Of a stretch of DNA of 24,549 nt, positions 17,681 through 24,549 are shown in pieces. The notes under the pieces were generated by a model that did not search any database, had not been told where the DNA came from, and saw only the letters and a program-made list of their open reading frames with translations. Each line of letters starts with the position of its first letter. The first letter of the stretch is position 1. Origin of the DNA: Lingula anatina (taxonomy: Eukaryota; Brachiopoda; Lingulata; Lingulida; Lingulidae); the NCBI RefSeq assembly GCF_001039355.2, contig NW_019775525.1, positions 540,063-564,611 on the forward strand. Direction: 5' to 3'. A program made the translations under genes and the position numbers.

Positions 17681-19277
17681 CACACACACGAACAGACACA
17701 TAACACACACCTGTGTGATTTTGGTCAGGATAGATGCTGCCAATATGGACTTTCCAATCTCCTGTGCCCTGCTCGCCCCAGAACTGAACACTGGACACGT
17801 TCAACTCAAGGTACCTAAACATAGAGTCACATGGATAAAACGAGGGCCTGAAACTGACCTCCACATTTTTGTGGTTTGCAATGGATTGGTTAAATATGTT
17901 GAAATCTGACAGCAAGCACTTTTCCTTTATTTTCTTCGAAGGTGCCGCGATTTTAGTTTCAGTATATTGGAGATTGGCAATCTAATCTTGAATGGCGTTA
18001 TAGAATAAAAATGATCTAGAACTGATTAATTATTGGTAGTTTTTAATTTTAGACAATAACGATATAGCAAAATAATAAAATCGTCTTATTATTACAGGAG
18101 GATCTATATACCCTTATGTCTGCACCATAGTGCTTTACTTTGTCAGGCAATAATTGTAAATTGTATTTAGCCATTGCATGTATTGTAAAAGACACATAAG
18201 AAAGAAATTGTCTAACCATCTTGGGTTTAGAAAGATAAAGAAATAAAGATAAATAAAAATATAAAATAATACCGGGAACAATGAAAAGAAAAGTTTAGAG
18301 TAGCAGGGTCCTCACCTGGACCAGAGGTCATTTTTGCGTCCGGGAATCATGAGTGACCGCGTTCCAACCGGAGACTCCAGTTCCATCTTCACATACCCGC
18401 GTCCGGCAAAGTACACGAAGACGAACACTTCCACGTGCTCTACGAACTTAATATCACAGCTCTTGAAGTCGACAGTAGTTGTGCCTGGCAGTTTTCTGAA
18501 AGATTGTGTTCGTTTTTGTTAAGAAAATTACAATTTCAGAAAAAAAAGAAAAAGCCGGCATTACAGTCTGAGCTTCAGGATAAAACAGATCGCCTGGAAA
18601 CTTTCTCATATGCATGTCTCAAATTATTCTATTTTTAAGACAAATAATAATACATGGTAATGTCGAGAGTTTAAGTATATCACGGGTGCGCCACGTGAGG
18701 TTGTTATTACTGCTAAGTCGTACTTTTTTTTTTTTTTTTTTTTTTTTTGAAAATCGTATCCTGTTTTTATTGGGTAGTGAAAATGGTCATGCAACACATA
18801 GATTTGGGTCATATTTGCGTCCAATTTCTTTTGCACGTTATTTGCATGCAAAATGCCGAAGAACAAAATGATAACCGGTTTCGCATGAAAAACGGACAAA
18901 TACTAGTACTGTGACAGATGCATAGTGAAATATTTGTATACGCCTGATTTACCTTTATTTGTTTCATTTTTGTATGTACATGTAGATAGCCACCCATTGT
19001 TTTTGCTCCGCCCTTTAACGGACATAGAACAAAAGCCGTCGACTCGTTACATTTCCATTCCACATTTACTTCATGCTTAAATAAAGGAAATATTTCAGCG
19101 GATACATACCCGTTGATACCCGTCATCTGTTTGCTGCACTTTGTCTGCTCGGGGACATTTTGCCACCGCTCAGCAAAATCCACCATCTTTGCAGCGTCCA
19201 GCAACCCAAAGCCAAAGGTGGAACTGACTGAAGCATGAGCAACAAAATGTTACTGTGTCAGCATGGTGACTAAAAAA

Positions 19278-19313
<36 letters not shown>

Positions 19314-22300
19314 TAATTACTGGGCATATATTATTAACAATAAGCTGTATTTAGTCAACTTAGTCATCTTAGTCTTAATTACGGGGTTACATGTCAAACA
19401 AAACAGCAACAATGTTCAAGAACTACGATTTGATTGTATATATTTAGACCTGTTGTGTCAATGAGACGAGTGGCTATTATGTTAACAAGAAAAAATGGTA
19501 AAGGAGGCTGATTTTTATGTCAAATGCACTCATAGATTACTAAACCATGCATATACTGTATGTGAAAGTACTATGACATACTATGAAGGAGACTTCTTCT
19601 TCTGTACGCTCAACTAGGACACACAGTTTGGAAAATGGCACTGTCTTTATTCCTAAAATTTGAAACTACTACCGCAATGTAGGCTAAACATTAACGTCGC
19701 TCACCATGGAAACCAGCACCATTTACAAACCACCCGGAGTCAGGGTCGTATCTTGCAAAGTCGGATCTGGCGCTTCTTGTAATCAGGTGCATGACGTCAC
19801 GTGATGTTAAAGATGGGCTGATAGAAGAACAAGATTGAATGCTTGTTAAATATACGTGCACTTGTTTGTGTGTCGAGATCATTGAGTTTTATTTCATTTT
19901 GTGCAAATCCAATATCACTGTAGATAATTCAAGTTTCGCTCATAAAGCCAAACGTCGTAAAAATCACTGACCTTTATTTTCAGATATGTTATAAAACAAT
20001 TTGATTCGCTTCATCAATTTTAAGACGCGCATCTGTTTCCATTTGCCATTACATACTACAACAAACACTACCATTACTACCCTCCTACAGTAACAATGCA
20101 ATAATACAAGGCATTAAAAATGTGACACTCTTGAAAATATCTATTGCAATCATTGTCTATCATTTCCATGTATCTTAAAAGAACAAAATTCAAGGAAACG
20201 TTACTTACTTTGCCTCCAAGGCCAAGGCTATTACTGCAGCGACCATGGGAGCTGCAGCAGACGATTCTCCGAAGTCGTCTGCACACGTCCACTGTCCGTA
20301 CCCAGTGGTGAACTGGAGATAAAAATTTACATTGACGATTGCGGAAAAACAACCAAAAATAAAGGTGTTATCTATTTATTTATTTATTTACTTATTTATT
20401 TATTTATTATTTGTGTCGCCTGGGAACCACATTACTTCCTCTTACAATTCCTTTTGAATCTTACAACGAATAGCGACTCCAGAAGAAGCTTATTCAGGCG
20501 TTTCGTAAATGCATGATGTATGATGATGATGATTGCTTCTCCACGTGTGTATGAGCTACCATAGCGACCTAAATACAGAAAAACAAGACACGAAAAAAGC
20601 ACGTGAGGCTTTCATCCAATTAAAATCCAGGTCACTGAAGATACTTACTATCTTATCATACCATCTGTTCGGTTCCATGCTGCTTTTGCTGTATGCCGTC
20701 GCCATCATGGCGCTGCACTTCTCACCTGTTGGCAACTTGCGCCCTCTATGAGTGAGTCCGCCAACTGGAATGGTGTAGATACTGTTTGCAAACCCGTCAT
20801 ACGCGCAGCTATCGTCATTGGTACCACCATTACCTGATGCAAATACGTAAATGGACCCCTTTCCACCGCGGCCCTAACAAATACAGTGATTTTTATTTGA
20901 AAGATTCACCGAAACCGTTAAAATACATGATAATAATTATATGAATTTTTAACAGTGGCTTTCTATCGTATATTGTTTAGAAATGTTATCTAAAATTATT
21001 TCATGCTTAATTTTATAGCTAATAAAAAAAGAAATATTTTATTTGATAAAAGCAAAACCACACGTTATATAATAATTTTTGCTACTACTTAAAATAGGGT
21101 ATACAACAGTTTCTTGTAGATGTGGTACATATACTAGTAGTAGTACATGTATACACACTTTGCGGATTTTCATGTACCAGGCAGAATCGATATGACACAG
21201 AGCAATTGCGCTCCTTAACACCGCCAAACCCCGCAGATACCAAAATCACCTCCCTTCCCTTAATGCTGATACTGGACGGACTGATGGGTGCGATCTCACG
21301 TGGGACCCACACTAACCTCTGTTGCTCCCTTTTTCATGGCACCCTTGGACAGCTCACCAATGGCTTTCAGATCGAACCCTGTCCGCGCCATGCCCCAGCT
21401 GCAGGAGTACACGTCCACAGTCTCCATGTTGTACGTCAGCGCGCGTGCTTCCAGAGCGTCTGTGATGCGTTTATTGCCAAAGATACGGATACCTATAACG
21501 AAAAGAACGAAAAGCGTGCCAACCAGATATAACCACTACCGTTTCAAAATGCTACTGGTTTATATATTTTGTGTAGTGGTCTGCCATACTCTTTTATTCC
21601 ACCCCACTCCATTTCAAGTTTTCACATTCAACTCTGATATGCCATTTTTTATCCTTACATTCAATCCTATCTTAACAATTCAATTTGTTTCAATCCGTTA
21701 TGATATGAAATACTATAGGTCTATCTACCAAATACCCCCAGTATGTATTTTGTCACTATACTCTTTTGTAGAACTATATAAACTTGCGTTAGATGTGTGA
21801 AAACTGGGATAATGCCGTACCTGCTACGTTTGCGTCAAAGGCAATCCCTACTCCACAGAAGTCGTTGGCTTCAGCCCCTATTATTCCAGCGGCGGAGGTA
21901 CCATGGCTACAAAAAAAGATAATAGATAACATACACAACTTGGCTCGACCCTTTTCTACCAAAGAACTATGAAGCCTGAAAGCAGACGTACGTTAAAAAA
22001 AAAACTCCCGTTAAAATGTAGTGCAGTGCCACAGAGTAAATGAACTGAACTCAAATAGCCTGTTCTGTACCGGGTAATGCCAGCTAAACAATAATTACAA
22101 CTGTCTTAAACCATATTATGTGTTCCAAATGTGAAATTATGCTGTCTTCTCACTAGTGCCTAATTCTTTCGACAGTTACGATGGTAGATAGTAGTGGTAA
22201 CAAAAGGGCCCTTTCATATGGCGATTTTAGTTTTAAAAAATTGTCAACCAAGCCTTTTCTTTCAATTCATGACTGGAGACTAGTCTATTGCAAAATGGTG

Positions 22301-24124
22301 ATCAATAACTAATAGACGAGTGCAGATGAGATAGTGTGTTGTTGTCATGGTAACCTACCTGTCGCTTGCAATGCCCGGCATGGGGGTTTTCCTGTCCACC
22401 TGCATGTCGTAACTGTTAAACAAATCCTAAACCAAAAGATAAGCATAAATATTTAGATTTTAAAAGAACATTTTCATTCTGTGGGTTATCTGAGTACGCT
22501 TAGCCTTTTCACTTCTGTCTTACCATCTTCTCTATTTTTCCTTAATCTTCAGAGGTCATGCAATCATATAAGTGAGCTGTTTTCAAACAGTGTTAACCAT
22601 AAATTTTGTTTAAAGAGTGTCCTAAAGCAACATCGTTTATATTCTGGAAAAAGGTGTTCAGTTTCATTACTGTTTATGTGGTGTTTGAAAATTGGAGAAA
22701 ACTCACGAAATTTCTCGCGAGATCGTAATTAGTATAATCAATCCCGTCATCCACCACGGCGACGTTGACCCCTTGACCTGTGCGGCAACGTTCCCATGCC
22801 TCCACGATATTCATACCGAGCACCGTGTTGTTCTGAATAAATGATAGAAAATAAGGGATAAATAATGAATATTATTTAATCCAACTATACGTAGCGTTCG
22901 TTATAAAAGTGAGAGTTTACATTTATACATTTTCCACTCGAATAAAATAAGATTTAAAGAAATTATTTTAACAGCGTGTGGGCGTTTGTGTGCGAGAGAG
23001 AGACGGGGGGAGGGGGGGGGGCACTTACAAGGTACCACTCCTGATCGCGCCATCTATCGTCATGTACACCCAAAGTTCCTCCAGGAGTCTGTCCAAACAA
23101 GGAACGCTTCACCACTTTCTGCTGTTTCAACCATTTTACCTGGCCCAGAATGATAACGGATATATTTTTTAAAGTGAAACATTTTTTTATTTCATGAAAA
23201 ATGCATCCACTGTTTTAGGTAATTTCTTTTGATTACATTGTACCAGAGTGCTTTTTTTAAATACCCGCTTTTAATTAGAAATATACAAGTGCTAGCTGGG
23301 TACTTCATTATAAAAGATTTTGACATATGGTGCCACATTTTCTTTATGATTATACTCTGCGCGTTAGTGGTTATACAGTCTGTATGCACTACCAAACTTA
23401 AAACATTTACTAATGGCGCCGCAATGTAACTTATAACGATAATAAATACAGTACAAACCACACCTCCGGATCGGAGCTAAGAGTTCCATGCTTCTCTTCA
23501 CTGGAATACCGATCAAAGTCCGGGACGTCCTTGTGTTCAAACATGTAGTAATCATCATATATCTGGAACAGTAGAATAAAATGATACTTCTAGCTTAGAA
23601 ACAAATTTTAAAATTTTAATCCCTCAGCTTCTTTATTAAAGATTAAATATTATTATTATATTATATGCTGTCATCCATTATCTTATTTAGTTCTAATAAG
23701 TTATTGTTAGTTTTATTTTAGTATTTTCCATGAACTGTTCTTTTTTTTCTTTTGTGGTATAATAGATAGATTAAAAAAATAATTGAATAAAAGTGAAAAC
23801 AAGTAAAATGAATTTGATGGAACAGTCTCCTGCCTGTACTTCTTTGAAATGAGTGCCCATTACGTTTATTCTGTTATGACTAACTTTAAAAGTCTTTTTA
23901 TTTGCTCCTACTGTAATGTCTAGCTAATTAATGTTAACTATAGTCGGTGGTATACCTTTGCTATGTGCTCAAACCCATGCTTTAGTGCCAGTCGCCTTGC
24001 TACATCCTCGCCGCCTGCAATTTCCACGGCCCAAACATTTGTATAGCCATCTTCCGTGTCGCCATCTATGTTTTGTACAGACTCATCTAAAGTTCCAGAG
24101 GACGTGGTCACGGTGACGAGGCAC
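15210..24124 (-). CDS. Gene B: secreted proprotein-convertase-like subtilase with five eight-Cys domains (first exon outside window)
   Basis: Fourteen exons join in frame for 1303 residues: 24124-23956, 23562-23464, 23139-23029, 22832-22707, 22426-22359, 21906-21821, 21492-21317, 20873-20649, 20312-20209, 19817-19705, 19227-19110, 18495-18316, 17814-17711, 17443-15210. The first exon opens in phase 2 after GTCGTTTAG, so the signal-peptide exon lies to the right. The prodomain has YTNVWAVEIAGG and ends WLKQQKVVKRS, keeping a Lys-Arg site. In window numbering the active-site residues are D154 (VVDDG), H192 (HGTSAAG), N293 (ASGNGG) and S371 (ESSAAAP). Furin's S1 Asp is R256 here (SWGMARTG). After the P domain (SVQFWGEQGTGDW) comes a 2.2-kb exon with five Cys-rich repeats and no membrane segment. 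Most exons match gene A in phase, several exactly in length (111, 86, 225 and 104 nt). The family call is secure; substrate and role are unknown. Confidence 0.88.
15231..17195 (-). other. Gene B: five tandem eight-cysteine domains with mucin-like linkers
   Basis: The last exon encodes five domains at 17195-16914, 16814-16554, 16436-16143, 15989-15714 and 15533-15231 (window residues 643-736, 770-856, 896-993, 1045-1136 and 1197-1297). Every copy has the same pattern: C-x-C-x(22-28)-C-x(9-12)-C-x(14-20)-C-x-C-x(23-28)-C-x(4-9)-C. An aromatic/hydrophobic strand sits between Cys 6 and Cys 7 (for example TWLVTYP, SWELVF, SWDVSFP). Domains are separated by 33-60 residues dominated by Thr, Ser and Pro, probably O-glycosylated. 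The protein ends six residues after the final Cys. I do not recognise this as a named domain. Even Cys counts and linkers suggest disulfide-bonded beta modules on glycosylated stalks, perhaps for binding matrix, mucus or microbes. Confidence 0.85.
17624..17689. repeat. Compound (CT)n(CA)n microsatellite in gene B intron
   Basis: About 20 bp of CT pass into about 46 bp of CA with one CG interruption. On the gene B transcript the CA part is a UG repeat starting about 20 nt after the donor at 17710, in the intron before the eight-Cys exon. Confidence 0.92.
18724..18749. repeat. 26-bp poly(T) tract in gene B intron
   Basis: This is a homopolymer of 26 T in the intron between exons 19227-19110 and 18495-18316. 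It reads as A on the transcript, so it is not a polypyrimidine tract. It may mark an old retroposed tail, but no flanking element is recognisable. Confidence 0.8.
19279..19310. repeat. (CT)n microsatellite in gene B intron
   Basis: This is about 16 CT units, some 50 bp upstream (on the gene strand) of the acceptor at 19228. It reads as GA on the transcript. Confidence 0.92.
20209..22832 (-). other. Gene B core catalytic exons
   Basis: Exons 22832-22707 (Asp), 22426-22359, 21906-21821 (His), 21492-21317, 20873-20649 (oxyanion Asn) and 20312-20209 (Ser) carry the active site in the same exon arrangement as gene A. Unlike gene A, the segment before His lacks the DPxP motif and reads DRKTPMPGIASDS. 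Other family blocks are EANDFCGVGIA, VDVYSCSWG, GRGGKGSIYVFASGNGG and DDSCAYDGF; the last keeps the Asp equivalent to furin D306. Confidence 0.85.
20371..20409. repeat. (TTTA)n microsatellite in gene B intron
   Basis: These are roughly nine TTTA-type units with one imperfection, lying between exons 20873-20649 and 20312-20209. Nothing else is visible in that intron. Confidence 0.85.
23029..24124 (-). other. Gene B prodomain exons
   Basis: Exons 24124-23956, 23562-23464 and 23139-23029 encode the prodomain: YTNVWAVEIAGG, LALKHGFEHIAK, IYDDYYMFEH and SSDPEVKWLKQQKVVKR. The acceptor TCTGGGCCAG before 23139 is chosen because it supplies VKWLKQQ, strongly conserved in this position across furin-type prodomains, and yields a 111-nt exon as in gene A. 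Cleavage would follow KVVKR. Confidence 0.8.
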
Positions 24125-24130
24125 CTAAAC

Positions 24131-24240
24131 GACAACAATGCAACAACAACAATAACAACAAAATCAATAACAATAATAACAATAACACCACCAACAACTA
24201 TAACAACAATGATGATGATAATAATATTAATAACAATACA
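24131..24240. repeat. CAA/AAT-rich low-complexity tract upstream of gene B exon
   Basis: This is about 110 bp of imperfect CAA, AAT and GAT triplets. On the gene B strand it is TTG/ATT-rich and merges into the polypyrimidine tract of the acceptor before 24124. Confidence 0.85.
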
Positions 24241-24390
24241 CCCTTAGACATTAATTTTCAAAGGCTAAGTAAACCTTTAATTATAAGAACTTCTGGCTCC
24301 TTTCAATTTAAACAATACGAAATCTTTACATCGTTTCAACGCGGTTCTAGCAATACATAATAAACAACAGCACTGACTTACAAAGGATAA

Positions 24391-24549
24391 CAGGCCCGTA
24401 GTCAGCAACTTCAAAAGGGGGGGTTCTTTTTCTGAAATAGTGGACCTTTTTCCATAAAAGATTCATGAACCTACATCAAATTTTACCTAGAGTGGACCTT
24501 TTCTCACCAAAAGGGGCGGTTCTTTCGAACCCCCCGAACCTCCCCCCCC
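24391..24549 (+). mobile_element. MITE-like element, family 1, copy 3 (cut by window end)
   Basis: It begins CAGGCCCGTAGTCAGCAACTTC in the same orientation as copy 1. It keeps the G run, both 'gtggacctttt' segments and the C runs; the right terminal repeat is beyond the window. It shares 'tcaaattttacctagagtggacc' type sequence with copy 2 and so links the other two copies. It probably lies in the first intron of gene B. Confidence 0.75.

Larger units (their letters stand above)
17443..19227 (-). other. Gene B exons coding the end of the catalytic domain and the P domain
   Basis: Exon 19227-19110 starts with SSTFGFGLLDAAKMV, the helix closing the catalytic domain. Exons 18495-18316 and 17814-17711, with the first codons of 17443-15210, make the P domain: FVEHVEVFVFVYF, ELESPVGTRSLMIPGRKND, SVQFWGEQGTGDW and FDLTVNIYG. 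The donor after 17711 is GTGTGT rather than GTRAGT and runs into a GT-rich tract. The next acceptor, CTACTTCAAG, is weak, but frame and homology fix both sites. Confidence 0.82.

Noticed and set aside
17540-17915. Frames reading long His-Thr or Val-Cys runs
   Set aside because: They are translations of the CT/CA microsatellite; the minus-strand one merely overlaps the real exon 17814-17711.
24125-24138. Treating the open frame at 24138 as the gene B start
   Set aside because: There is no ATG there (the codon is TTG), and a good 3' splice site GTTTAG ends at 24125, so the exon continues from an upstream one outside the window.
1-24549. CRISPR array, prokaryotic operon or phage genes
   Set aside because: Coding is split by GT-AG introns and the genes are animal families; the only regular direct repeat (1596-1934) lies in a 3' UTR and has degenerate spacers of no CRISPR type.

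Overview
This is eukaryotic nuclear DNA. It is AT-rich and intron-rich, with standard GT-AG introns, many CT/CA microsatellites and several short inverted-repeat elements. The gene content fits a marine invertebrate, most likely a bilaterian; the sequence alone does not let me name the phylum or species.

Layout. (1) 1-3.9 kb, plus strand: the end of a TARDBP (TDP-43) gene. There is an upstream intron, one large final coding exon (600-1355) carrying RRM2 and the glycine-rich tail with its conserved helix, and a long inferred 3' UTR. That UTR holds an array of GTGTGAA units with a period of about 25 nt, which resembles TDP-43's own RNA target. (2) 12.06-4.89 kb, minus strand: a complete 15-exon gene (gene A, 640 aa when spliced by eye) for a furin/kexin-type subtilase. 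It has a signal peptide, prodomain, S8 catalytic domain, P domain and a short hydrophobic tail that looks like a GPI signal. (3) 12.06-15.2 kb: intergenic, with microsatellites and a G-rich run. (4) 24.12-15.21 kb, minus strand: a tandem paralogue (gene B, at least 1303 aa, signal-peptide exon missing). It has nearly the same exon plan, but its last exon of 2.2 kb adds five copies of an eight-cysteine domain separated by Thr/Ser/Pro linkers.

Both proteases keep the Asp/His/Asn/Ser active-site residues. Both have Arg where furin has the Asp of its S1 pocket, and both have unusual residues around the active-site His and Ser. Gene A has also lost the dibasic site at the end of its prodomain, whereas gene B keeps a Lys-Arg. 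I read the pair as a diverged proprotein-convertase-like family that duplicated locally and then gained different C-termini: one probably membrane-tethered, one secreted and mucin-like. The eight-Cys domain and the TARDBP 3' UTR array are the two observations most worth following up.

All exon joins were made by hand from splice signals, reading frame and comparison of the two paralogues. No transcript or database evidence was available.
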